Part shown: one piece after another, positions 1 through 6,988 of the stretch | Layout: the number at the start of each line of letters is the position of its first letter | Position numbering within the stretch: the first letter of the stretch is position 1 | From: Lysobacter sp. | GTDB taxonomy: Bacteria > Pseudomonadota > Gammaproteobacteria > Xanthomonadales > Xanthomonadaceae | DNA: 10,430 nucleotides | NCBI GenBank assembly: GCA_030151365.1 | Contig: JASLDW010000004.1 | Span: 1-10,430 of the forward strand | Direction of reading: 5' to 3' | Translations under genes and position numbers: made by a program | The notes under the pieces: generated by a model | Database searches by the model: none | Seen by the model: the letters and a program-made list of their open reading frames with translations, nothing else | Told to the model about the DNA's origin: nothing

Positions 1-372
1 GAAATCGTCGCCGGCCACATGGTCGAGTACTCGGGATCGCAGTTCGCGCTGTTCTTCCTGGCCGAATACGCCAACATGATCCTGGTGAGCTTCCTCACCT
101 CGCTGTTCTTCCTCGGCGGCTGGCTCAGCCCGCTGCACGGCTTCGGCATCCCGCTGCTGTCGGCCGACGGCTGGTGGTGGCTGCTGGCCAAGGTCGTGTT
201 CTTCGCCAGCGTCTTCATCTGGTTCCGCGCCGCGTTCCCGCGCTACCGCTACGACCAGATCATGCGCCTGGGTTGGAAGGTCTTCATTCCCATCGCGATT
301 TTCTGGATTTTCGTGACTGCACTGCTGGCGTATTACGGCGTGATTTCGCCTGGCGCGGGGGGTAACGCATGA
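1..372 (+). CDS. nuoH: NADH-quinone oxidoreductase subunit H (C-terminal part; 5' end outside window)
   Basis: NuoH is the membrane subunit of complex I (ND1 homologue) that joins the peripheral arm to the membrane arm and helps form the quinone-binding chamber. Only the last 123 residues are present; the frame is open from base 1. Visible family features are the EIVAG and ALFFLAEYANM stretches near the beginning, a hydrophobic helix at about 75-125, a Trp-rich helix start at about 172-185, and the conserved basic segment RAAFPRYRYDQ followed by MRLGWK at 226-279, then a final membrane helix. The stop overlaps the nuoI start by four bases (ATGA at 369-372), so the two are probably translationally coupled. 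The upstream genes (nuoA-G) are expected before base 1 but cannot be seen. Identification is firm because both the sequence and the gene order agree. Confidence 0.96.
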   Translation, partial: EIVAGHMVEYSGSQFALFFLAEYANMILVSFLTSLFFLGGWLSPLHGFGIPLLSADGWWWLLAKVVFFASVFIWFRAAFPRYRYDQIMRLGWKVFIPIAIFWIFVTALLAYYGVISPGAGGNA

Positions 373-857
373 GCCGCGTCGCTTCCTACCTCAAGAGCCT
401 GATGCTGCTGGAACTGGCGAAGGGCATGGGCCTCACCTTCAAGTACATGCTCAAGCCGAAGTACACGGTCATGTACCCGATGGAGAAGATCCCGCAGTCG
501 CCGCGCTTCCGCGGCATCCACGCGCTGCGCCGCTATCCCAACGGCGAAGAACGCTGCATCGCCTGCAAGCTGTGCGAAGCGGTGTGCCCGGCACTGGCGA
601 TCACCATCGATTCGCACAAGCGCGAGGACGGCACCCGCCGCACCACGCGCTACGACATCGACCTGTTCAAGTGCATCTTCTGCGGATTCTGCGAAGAGAG
701 CTGCCCGGTCGATTCGATCGTGGAGACGCACGTGCACGAGTACCACTTCGACAAGCGTGGCCAGAACATCCTGACCAAGCCGACCCTGCTGGCCATCGGT
801 GACCGCCTCGAGGCGGAAATCGCCGAGCGCCGCGCCGCCGACGCTCCTTTCCGCTGA
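369..857 (+). CDS. nuoI: NADH-quinone oxidoreductase subunit I (two [4Fe-4S] ferredoxin-type subunit)
   Basis: NuoI is a 162-residue peripheral-arm subunit on the cytoplasmic face (TYKY/NDUFS8 homologue). It passes electrons through clusters N6a and N6b towards N2 and quinone. Two ferredoxin motifs are complete: Cys63, Cys66, Cys69 and Cys73-Pro (CIACKLCEAVCP), and Cys102, Cys105, Cys108 and Cys112-Pro (CIFCGFCEESCP). The N-terminal amphipathic segment (LLLELAKGMGLTFKYML) is the membrane-facing anchor typical of the family, and the length is normal. The start at 369 is supported by a run of six G at 357-362, six bases upstream, and by the four-base overlap with nuoH. The C-terminal tail is charged and Ala/Arg-rich. 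Nothing is missing, and the gene looks fully functional. Confidence 0.98.
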   Translation: MSRVASYLKSLMLLELAKGMGLTFKYMLKPKYTVMYPMEKIPQSPRFRGIHALRRYPNGEERCIACKLCEAVCPALAITIDSHKREDGTRRTTRYDIDLFKCIFCGFCEESCPVDSIVETHVHEYHFDKRGQNILTKPTLLAIGDRLEAEIAERRAADAPFR

Positions 858-864
858 GGACGAC

Positions 865-1497
865 ATGGACTTCCCCCTGATCGCCTTCTACTGTTTCGCG
901 GCGTTGGCAGCCGCTTCCGCGTTGGGCGTGATCGCCGTGCGCAACTCCGTGCACGCAGCGTTGCTGCTGGTGCTGACCTTCTTCTCGGTCGCCTGCACCT
1001 GGATCGTCGCCGGCGCCGAATTCCTCGGCGTCGCCCTGATCCTGGTCTATGTCGGTGCGGTGATGGTGCTGTTCCTGTTCGTGGTGATGATGCTCGACAT
1101 CGACAACGAGCGCGTCCGCGAAGGGTATGTGCGCTTCCTGCCGGTCGGCATCGTCGTCGCCGTGGTGATGCTGGTCGAGATGCTGATGGTGATCGGCGTG
1201 CGTTCGCGCATGCAGCCGTTCGCCCAGGCCGCTGCGACCGACGCCGCGATGCCGAACGCCAAGTGGCTGGCCCACGCGTTGTTCACCGATTTCATGCTGC
1301 CGTTCGAAGTGGCGGCGGTGATCCTGACCATCGCGGTGATCGCGGCGGTGATGCTGACCCTGCGCCATCGCACCGGCGCGCGCACGCAGAAGCCGGCCGA
1401 CCAGGTCCGCGTCAAGGCGGGTGACCGCCTGCGCATGGTGAAGATGGCGACGGAACACCCGAAGCCCGTTGAAGCGACCCCGGAGGTGAAGGAATGA
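865..1497 (+). CDS. nuoJ: NADH-quinone oxidoreductase subunit J
   Basis: NuoJ (ND6 homologue) is a 210-residue five-helix membrane subunit at the hinge between the quinone chamber and the antiporter-like subunits. Its third helix switches between alpha and pi-bulge forms during turnover. That helix is clear here at about residues 55-77 (GVALILVYVGAVMVLFLFVV). The reading frame is open further upstream to 799, but the start is placed at 865 because TGAGGA at 855-860, overlapping the nuoI stop, gives a good Shine-Dalgarno. The first residues, MDFPLIAFYCF, also begin the first helix directly, and an earlier start would overlap nuoI heavily. After the last helix there is a basic cytoplasmic tail of about 45 residues (residues 166-210), longer than in minimal NuoJ proteins. 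The gene is followed by a four-base overlap with nuoK. Confidence 0.95.
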   Translation: MDFPLIAFYCFAALAAASALGVIAVRNSVHAALLLVLTFFSVACTWIVAGAEFLGVALILVYVGAVMVLFLFVVMMLDIDNERVREGYVRFLPVGIVVAVVMLVEMLMVIGVRSRMQPFAQAAATDAAMPNAKWLAHALFTDFMLPFEVAAVILTIAVIAAVMLTLRHRTGARTQKPADQVRVKAGDRLRMVKMATEHPKPVEATPEVKE

Positions 1498-1808
1498 CCA
1501 CGGCTCTTGGCCTCGGCCACTACCTCGCGCTGGGTGCGGTGCTGTTCTGCATCGCGATCGCCGGTATCTTCCTCAACCGCAAGAACGCGATCGTGCTGTT
1601 GATGTGCATCGAGCTGATGCTGCTCGCCGTGAATATCAACTTCGTGGCGTTCTCGCGCGACATGCACAACGCGACCGGCCAGATCTTCGTCTTCTTCATC
1701 CTGACCGTGGCCGCCGCGGAAGCCGCGATCGGCCTGGCGATCCTGGTCACGCTGTTCCGCAACCGACGCACCATCAACGTCGGTGAACTGGATTCGCTGA
1801 AGGGATGA
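1494..1808 (+). CDS. nuoK: NADH-quinone oxidoreductase subunit K
   Basis: NuoK (ND4L homologue) is a three-helix, 104-residue membrane subunit in the chain of charged residues that carries protons towards the antiporter-like subunits. Glu40 (in LLMCIELMLLAVN) and Glu76 (in AAAEAAIGLAIL) match the two buried glutamates that are essential in E. coli NuoK (Glu36 and Glu72). The start at 1494 has a near-perfect Shine-Dalgarno, GGAGGTGAAGG, ending just upstream, and overlaps the nuoJ stop as ATGA. The length is three or four residues above the most common 100-101, owing to a slightly longer N-terminus. It overlaps nuoL by four bases. There are no irregular features. Confidence 0.97.
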   Translation: MTTALGLGHYLALGAVLFCIAIAGIFLNRKNAIVLLMCIELMLLAVNINFVAFSRDMHNATGQIFVFFILTVAAAEAAIGLAILVTLFRNRRTINVGELDSLKG

Positions 1809-3877
1809 CCGGAACCATCATGGATATTTCGATCACCCAACTCCTCATCGTCGTCCTGGCCCCGCTGCTGGGTTCGATCCTCGCCGGTCTCTTCGGCAAG
1901 GTCATCGGTCGCACCGGTGCCCACGTCGCCACGATTGCCGGCGTTGCCATCAGCTGCGCGCTGTCGATCGGTGTGCTGTGGAAGCTGTTGCACGGCGCCG
2001 CGCCGGTGAACCACGACCTCTACACCTGGTTCGACGTCGGCGGATTGCAAGCGCATGTCGGCTTCATGGTCGACAACCTGACCGCGATGATGATGGTCGT
2101 CGTCACCTACGTCTCGTTGCTGGTGCACGTCTATACCATCGGTTACATGGCCGACGACGATGGCTACCAGCGCTTCTTCAGCTACATCTCGCTGTTCACC
2201 TTCAGCATGCTGATGCTGGTGATGAGCAACAACTTCGTCCAGCTGTTCTTCGGCTGGGAAGCGGTGGGTCTGGTCTCGTACCTGCTGATCGGCTTCTGGT
2301 TCAAGCGCCCGACCGCGATCTTCGCCAACCTCAAGGCCTTCCTGGTCAACCGCGTCGGCGACTTCGGCTTCCTGCTCGGCATCGCCGGCATCGTCGCCTG
2401 GGTCGGCACGCTCGACTACGCCACGGCGTTCCAGCACCTCGACAAGCTGCAGGGCACGGTGGAGGTGCTGCGCGGCCATCCTTGGTCGATGGCGACCTTC
2501 GTCGCGATCTGCCTGTTCATTGGTGCGATGGGCAAGTCGGCGCAGGTGCCGCTGCACGTCTGGCTGCCGGACTCGATGGAAGGCCCGACGCCGATCTCCG
2601 CGCTGATCCACGCCGCGACGATGGTGACCGCCGGCATCTTCATGGTCGCGCGCATGTCGCCGATCTTCAACCTGTCGCCGGTCGCGCTCGATTTCATCCT
2701 GGTCATCGGCGCCACCACCGCGTTCTTCACCGGGCTGATCGGCATCGTCCAGAACGACATCAAGCGCGTGATCGCGTACTCCACGCTGTCGCAGCTCGGC
2801 TACATGACGGTCGCCCTTGGCGTCTCGGCGTATTCGGCCGCGGTGTTCCACCTGATGACGCACGCCTTCTTCAAGGCGCTGCTGTTCCTTGCCGCCGGCA
2901 GCGTGATCATCGGCATGCACCACGAGCAGGACATGCGCCGCATGGGCGGCCTGCGCAAGTACATGCCGGTCACCTTCTGGACCTCGCTGATCGGCACGCT
3001 GGCCCTGATCGGCACGCCGTTCTTCGCCGGTTTCTATTCCAAGGACAGCATCATCGATGCCGCCAAGGAGCATGCGCTGGAGCAGGGTGGCTTCATCGCC
3101 CAGTACGGCTATTACGCGGTGCTGCTGGGTGCCTTCGTCACCTCGTTTTACAGCTTCCGCCTGCTGTACCTGACCTTCTTCGGCAAGGAACGTTTCCGCG
3201 AAGTCGCGCATGATCACCACGATGCGCATCATGACGATCATGGTCACGACGACCACGGCCATGCCCACGAGCCGCACGAGTCGCCGTGGGTGGTGACGCT
3301 GCCGCTGGTCCTGCTGGCGATCCCGTCGATCGTGATCGGTTACCTCACCATCGGTCCCATGCTGCATGGCAAGACCACGGGTGGCGAGGAAGCAGGGAAG
3401 TCGTTCTTCGATGGCGCAATCCAGTTGCCCGAACACGGCGTGATGGCCAAGCTCGGCGAAGAGTTCCACGGCTCACTGCAGATGGCGTTGCACGGCTTCA
3501 CCCAGGCGCCGTTCTGGCTGACGCTGGCCGGATTCCTGCTCGCGACCTGGATGTACCTGCTGAAGCCGGAAGTCGCGGCCAAGGCGCGCAAGACCTTCGC
3601 GCTGCCGGTGCGCATCCTCGAAGACAAGTACGGCTTCGACAAGTTGTGGATCAACGGTTTCGCCGGCGGTGGCGTGTTGCTCGGCCGTATCTCGCGCTGG
3701 TTCGACAGCCGCGTGATCGACGACGGCCTGGTCAACGGTGCGGCGCGTGAAACCCGCGAAGCCGCCGCCGAGATCCGCAAGATGCAGACCGGTTACCTCT
3801 ACAGCTACGCCTTCGCGATGATTGTCGGCCTGATCCTGCTGCTGGCCTGGCTCATCAAGTCGGGGGCCGGAGCATGA
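1805..3877 (+). CDS. nuoL: NADH-quinone oxidoreductase subunit L (distal antiporter-like subunit)
   Basis: NuoL (ND5 homologue) is the farthest proton-channel subunit of the membrane arm and carries the long lateral helix. At 690 residues it is longer than the E. coli protein of about 613. Key sites are present: Glu152 in FFGWEAVGLVSYLL, Lys244 in GKSAQVPLHVWLPD, His269 in LIHAATMVTAG, Lys320 in NDIKRVIAYSTLSQLGYM, Lys357 in HAFFKALLF and Lys413 in GFYSKDSI. These correspond to the charged axis studied in E. coli (Glu144, Lys229, Lys342 and Lys399 among them). Residues 469-491 (nt 3209-3277) form a loop with 11 His in 23 residues plus many Asp. The stop overlaps nuoM (ATGA). The start is uncertain: AAGGG lies directly against the ATG at 1805, so the in-frame ATG at 1820 (685 residues, MDISITQLL) is a real alternative. 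Confidence 0.97.
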   Translation: MTGTIMDISITQLLIVVLAPLLGSILAGLFGKVIGRTGAHVATIAGVAISCALSIGVLWKLLHGAAPVNHDLYTWFDVGGLQAHVGFMVDNLTAMMMVVVTYVSLLVHVYTIGYMADDDGYQRFFSYISLFTFSMLMLVMSNNFVQLFFGWEAVGLVSYLLIGFWFKRPTAIFANLKAFLVNRVGDFGFLLGIAGIVAWVGTLDYATAFQHLDKLQGTVEVLRGHPWSMATFVAICLFIGAMGKSAQVPLHVWLPDSMEGPTPISALIHAATMVTAGIFMVARMSPIFNLSPVALDFILVIGATTAFFTGLIGIVQNDIKRVIAYSTLSQLGYMTVALGVSAYSAAVFHLMTHAFFKALLFLAAGSVIIGMHHEQDMRRMGGLRKYMPVTFWTSLIGTLALIGTPFFAGFYSKDSIIDAAKEHALEQGGFIAQYGYYAVLLGAFVTSFYSFRLLYLTFFGKERFREVAHDHHDAHHDDHGHDDHGHAHEPHESPWVVTLPLVLLAIPSIVIGYLTIGPMLHGKTTGGEEAGKSFFDGAIQLPEHGVMAKLGEEFHGSLQMALHGFTQAPFWLTLAGFLLATWMYLLKPEVAAKARKTFALPVRILEDKYGFDKLWINGFAGGGVLLGRISRWFDSRVIDDGLVNGAARETREAAAEIRKMQTGYLYSYAFAMIVGLILLLAWLIKSGAGA

Positions 3878-5403
3878 ATTCGATGATGCAAACCCCGATT
3901 CTCAGCATCCTGATCTGGCTTCCGATCCTCGGTGGCGTGCTCACCCTGCTGATGGGCAAGCGCGACAACGCCGCCCGCTGGCTGGCGATTGTCGTCGCCG
4001 CGCTGACGCTGCTTGCCAGCCTTCCTTTGATCGGCAACTTCGATTACGCCAATGGCGGCCTGCAGTTCGTCGAGCAGTGGGCGTGGATCGATGCCTACCG
4101 CATCCAGTACCACCTCGGCGCCGACGGCATTTCGGTCGCGCTGATCGTCCTCACCACCATCACCAGCCTGCTGGTGCTGATCGGTGCCTGGGGTTCGGTC
4201 GATCGCAAGGTCAACCAGTACTACGCGCTGTTCCTGATCCTCGAAGGCTTGATGATCGGCGTGTTCAGCGCCCAGGACGCGATCCTGTTCTACGCCTTCT
4301 TCGAAGGCATGCTGATCCCGATGTTCATCCTGATCGGCGTGTGGGGCGGGCCGCGTCGCGTCTATGCCGCGGTGAAGTTCTTCCTCTACACCTTCCTCGG
4401 CTCGGTGTTCATGCTGGTCGCGCTGGTCTACCTGTACATCAAGGGTGGCAGCTGGCAGCTCGCGGACATGTACGCATTGCCGCTGACGGCTAAAGAGCAG
4501 ACGTGGATCTTCTTCGCTTTCCTCGCCGCGTTCGCGGTGAAGGTGCCGATGTTCCCGGTGCACACGTGGTTGCCGGACGCGCACGTCGAGGCGCCGACCG
4601 GCGGCTCGGTGATCCTGGCCGCGATCATGCTGAAGATCGGCGGATACGGCTTCCTGCGCTTCAGCCTGCCGATCACGCCTGACGCCAGTGCCGAATGGGC
4701 GTGGCTGGTGATCGCGTTGTCGCTGGTCGCGGTGGTCTACGTCGGCCTGGTTGCGCTGGTCCAGGACGACATGAAGAAGCTGGTCGCGTACTCGTCGGTG
4801 TCGCACATGGGCTTCGTCACCCTCGGCATCTTCGCCGGCGTGCTGCTGGCGCATTCGCAGGGCGCCAACGGTCCCGGCACCCAGCTGGTGCTGCAGGGCG
4901 CGATGGTGCAGATGATCTCGCACGGTTTCGTCTCCGGTGCGATGTTCTCCTGCATCGGCGTGATGTATGACCGCATGCATACCCGCATGATCCGCGACTA
5001 CGGCGGCGCCGCCAACGTGATGCCGTGGTTCGCCGCGTTCGTGGTGCTGTTCGCGATGGCCAACTCCGGCCTGCCGGCGACCAGCGGTTTCGTCGGCGAA
5101 TTCATGGTGATCGTCGGCGTGTTCCAGCAGCATCCGCTGATCGCCTTCGCCGCCGCCACAACACTGGTGATCGGCGCGGGCTACACCCTGTGGCTGGTCA
5201 AGCGCACCATCTGGGGCGAAGTCGCCAATGACCACGTCGCCGAAATGAAGGACATCAACCTTCGCGAAGCCTGCGTGCTCGGCGTGTTCGCGCTCGGCGT
5301 GCTCGCCATCGGCCTCTATCCCAAGCCGCTCACCGACCTGATGGCGCCGGCCCTGCAACACCTCGGCAGCCAGATCGCCGCCAGCAAGCTCACCGGACTT
5401 TGA
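3874..5403 (+). CDS. nuoM: NADH-quinone oxidoreductase subunit M (antiporter-like subunit)
   Basis: NuoM (ND4 homologue) is the middle antiporter-like proton channel, here 509 residues, the usual size. Expected residues are present: Glu144 in YAFFEGMLIPMF, Lys223 in AVKVPMFPVHTWLPDAHVEAPT, Lys254 in AIMLKIGGYGFLRF, Lys301/Lys302 in QDDMKKLVAYSSVSHMGFV, His350 in MISHGFVSGAMF and Glu409 in TSGFVGEFMV. The gene starts as an ATGA overlap with nuoL. The GGAG at 3869-3872 is only one base before that ATG and better placed for Met4 at 3883 or Met5 at 3886, so the true N-terminus may be three or four residues shorter. It ends in TGATG, sharing one base with the nuoN start. No frameshift or missing segment is visible. 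Confidence 0.97.
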   Translation: MNSMMQTPILSILIWLPILGGVLTLLMGKRDNAARWLAIVVAALTLLASLPLIGNFDYANGGLQFVEQWAWIDAYRIQYHLGADGISVALIVLTTITSLLVLIGAWGSVDRKVNQYYALFLILEGLMIGVFSAQDAILFYAFFEGMLIPMFILIGVWGGPRRVYAAVKFFLYTFLGSVFMLVALVYLYIKGGSWQLADMYALPLTAKEQTWIFFAFLAAFAVKVPMFPVHTWLPDAHVEAPTGGSVILAAIMLKIGGYGFLRFSLPITPDASAEWAWLVIALSLVAVVYVGLVALVQDDMKKLVAYSSVSHMGFVTLGIFAGVLLAHSQGANGPGTQLVLQGAMVQMISHGFVSGAMFSCIGVMYDRMHTRMIRDYGGAANVMPWFAAFVVLFAMANSGLPATSGFVGEFMVIVGVFQQHPLIAFAAATTLVIGAGYTLWLVKRTIWGEVANDHVAEMKDINLREACVLGVFALGVLAIGLYPKPLTDLMAPALQHLGSQIAASKLTGL

Positions 5404-6857
5404 TGATGGGCAATCTCACGACTCTCAATCCCGCCGAACTCTGGCCGCTGCTGCCGGAGCTGGTGCTGGTCACCGGAGCATTCGCGCTGCTGGTGCTCGA
5501 CCTGTTCGTGTCGCCGCGCCGCAACGGCATCGTCCACGTGCTCGGCCTGCTGCTGTTGCTGGTCACCGGCGCGCTGTGCGTCGCCGGCAGCGGCGGGCAC
5601 GGCACGGTGCTCAATGGCATGTTCGTGCGTGACACGTTGGCCGATCTGCTCAAGGGCGGCATCCTGCTGACGACCGCGCTGGCCTTCGTCTACGCGTGGC
5701 CGTTCCTGCGCGATCGCGGCCTGTACAAGGGCGAAGTGACGCTGCTGATGCTGTTCGCCGCACTCGGCATGATGTTGCTGGTCTCGGCCGGCAGCCTGGT
5801 GATGGTCTATCTCGGCCTGGAAATGCTGGCGCTGAGCTCGTACGCGCTGGTCGTCACCGATCGCGACAACCCGGTGGCGTCGGAAGCGGGCATGAAGTAC
5901 TTCGTGCTCGGCGCGCTGGCCTCGGGCATGCTGCTGTTCGGCATGTCGCTGATCTATGGCGCGACCGGAACCCTCGACCTCGCCCAGATCAACGCGTCGG
6001 CGCAGGGCGGGGGCGCGCATCGCGACCTGTTGCTGGCCGGCAGCGCCTTCGTTGTCGCCGGCATCGCCTTCAAGTTCGGCGCCGCGCCGTTCCACATGTG
6101 GCTGCCCGACGTCTCGACGACGCCCGCCACGCCGATCACGCTGTTCATCGCCTCGGCGCCGAAGATCGCCGCGCTGGGCATGGCGCTGCGCCTGCTGAAC
6201 AACGGCCTGTCGCCGGTCGGCGACCACTGGCACCTGATGGTGGCCGCGTTGTCGGCGCTGTCGCTGGTCATCGGCAACTTCGCCGCGCTGATGCAGACCA
6301 ACCTGCGCCGCATGCTCGCCTACTCGACGATCTCGCACATCGGTTTCCTGCTGATGGGCCTCGCCGGTGGCGGTGTCGAAGGCAATGCCTCGGCGGTGTT
6401 CTACGCCGTGGTCTACGCGGTGACCGCCGCGGCCGCATTCGGCCTGATCACGCTGATGGCGCGCAACGGCTTCGATGCCGACGAGATCGATGATTACAAG
6501 GGACTGGCTGCGCGCCAACCGCTGATGGCGCTGCTGTTCCTCGGCGTGATGGCATCGCTCGCGGGCGTGCCGCCTTTCATCGGGTTCTTCGCCAAGCTGT
6601 CGGTGATCGAAGGCGCGCTCAATGGCGGCCTGCTGTGGCTGGCGATCGTCGGCATCATCTGTGCCGTGGTGGGTGCGTTCTACTACCTGCGCGTGATCAA
6701 GGTGATGTATTTCGACCAGCCGGCCGAGAGCGCACACCCGATGGTCGCGCACGGCGAGGGCGGGGTGAAGTGGTTGTTCGTCGTCAACGCTGGCGTGCTG
6801 CTGGTGTTGAGCGCCTTCCTGCAGCCGTTGATGGCCTGGTGCCGCAGCGCGTTTTGA
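5403..6857 (+). CDS. nuoN: NADH-quinone oxidoreductase subunit N (antiporter-like subunit)
   Basis: NuoN (ND2 homologue) is the antiporter-like channel nearest the quinone end of the membrane arm, here 484 residues, a normal length. Glu140 (YLGLEMLALSSYAL), Lys165 (EAGMKYFVLGALASG), Lys224 (GIAFKFGAAPFHMWLPD) and Lys254 (ASAPKIAALGM) are the expected charged sites. One oddity is that the segment after WLPDV reads STTPATP (residues 238-244), where family members usually have a Y(E/Q)GAP-type turn. The ATG at 5403 overlaps the nuoM stop by one base. ATG at 5406 follows directly, and TTG at 5400 is also in frame. There is no good Shine-Dalgarno, so initiation probably depends on ribosomes finishing nuoM. 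It is the last gene of the operon; a hairpin with T-tract lies 78 bases downstream. Confidence 0.97.
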   Translation: MMGNLTTLNPAELWPLLPELVLVTGAFALLVLDLFVSPRRNGIVHVLGLLLLLVTGALCVAGSGGHGTVLNGMFVRDTLADLLKGGILLTTALAFVYAWPFLRDRGLYKGEVTLLMLFAALGMMLLVSAGSLVMVYLGLEMLALSSYALVVTDRDNPVASEAGMKYFVLGALASGMLLFGMSLIYGATGTLDLAQINASAQGGGAHRDLLLAGSAFVVAGIAFKFGAAPFHMWLPDVSTTPATPITLFIASAPKIAALGMALRLLNNGLSPVGDHWHLMVAALSALSLVIGNFAALMQTNLRRMLAYSTISHIGFLLMGLAGGGVEGNASAVFYAVVYAVTAAAAFGLITLMARNGFDADEIDDYKGLAARQPLMALLFLGVMASLAGVPPFIGFFAKLSVIEGALNGGLLWLAIVGIICAVVGAFYYLRVIKVMYFDQPAESAHPMVAHGEGGVKWLFVVNAGVLLVLSAFLQPLMAWCRSAF

Positions 6858-6875
6858 GGGCGCCATTTCAACAGG

Positions 6876-6923
6876 TTGACAAATTCATGGAATTTTATGA
6901 TTTTGTTTAGTTGTTGTTAATAT
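6876..6923 (+). promoter_or_regulatory. candidate promoter region for the TonB-dependent receptor gene
   Basis: The stretch between nuoN and the receptor gene is far richer in A/T than its surroundings. A perfect sigma-70 -35 hexamer, TTGACA, lies at 6876-6881. Possible partners are GATTTT at 6899-6904 (17-base spacer, poor match) or TATGAT at 6896-6901 (good hexamer, but only a 14-base spacer). A separate -10-like TAATAT lies at 6918-6923 with only a weak -35 (TTATGA at 6895-6900). It would place the transcript start near 6929-6931. Whichever is used, transcription begins upstream of the hairpin at 6935-6965, so that hairpin would lie in the receptor mRNA leader. The hexamers are read directly; promoter activity is inferred. 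Confidence 0.45.
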
Positions 6924-6928
6924 TTCTG

Positions 6929-6988
6929 ATGGCTTCAGGGAGGAAGATTGCCCCTTCCTCCCTGATTTTTGCCCAGAGATATCAATGA
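6929..6988 (+). CDS. possible 19-residue leader ORF running through the hairpin into the receptor start codon
   Basis: An ATG at 6929 opens a 19-codon frame (MASGRKIAPSSLIFAQRYQ) that reads straight through both arms of the 6935-6965 hairpin and its T-tract. It stops at TGA 6986-6988, overlapping the receptor start ATG (6985-6987) in the same ATGA arrangement used inside the nuo operon. Translating it would keep the hairpin open and deliver ribosomes to a receptor start that has only a weak Shine-Dalgarno (AGAGA at 6975-6979). Against it: there is no purine-rich ribosome site before 6929, and a frame of this length can occur by chance. If the TAATAT at 6918-6923 is the -10 box, the transcript would begin almost on this ATG, making it leaderless. 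No known peptide family is recognised. Confidence 0.25.
   Translation: MASGRKIAPSSLIFAQRYQ
6935..6970 (+). terminator. intrinsic terminator or attenuator between nuoN and the receptor gene
   Basis: TCAGGGAGGAAG (6935-6946) pairs perfectly with CTTCCTCCCTGA (6954-6965) across a 7-base loop, and five T follow at 6966-6970. This fits a rho-independent terminator for the nuo operon, whose last stop is at 6857. It lies only 14 bases before the receptor start at 6985, which leaves no room for a complete promoter in between, so receptor transcripts must pass through it. It may therefore act as a conditional attenuator or as a leader stability element. The left arm contains GGAGG (6939-6943) and the right arm a Shine-Dalgarno complement. 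Confidence 0.75.

Noticed and set aside
799..864. Upstream extension of nuoJ to an ATG at 799.
   Set aside because: It would overlap nuoI by 59 bases and add a basic N-terminus absent from the family; ATG 865 has a proper ribosome site.
1520..3469. Long minus-strand open frame (649 aa) opposite nuoK/nuoL; similar long antisense frames lie opposite nuoM and nuoN.
   Set aside because: They are rich in Asp, His, Arg and Gln with no domain, as expected from the reverse of GC-rich membrane-protein genes. The + strand genes are certain.
6887..6910. Seven-codon frame MEFYDFV, rich in aromatic residues, upstream of the hairpin, resembling an attenuator leader peptide.
   Set aside because: There is no well-placed ribosome site, it is very short, it overlaps the likely promoter boxes, and aromatic codons are expected by chance in this AT-rich stretch.
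6948..6965. TTG-initiated five-codon frame (MPLPP) with GGAGG four bases upstream, inside the hairpin.
   Set aside because: The Shine-Dalgarno-like bases are part of the hairpin stem and are explained by it; a five-codon frame has no independent support.
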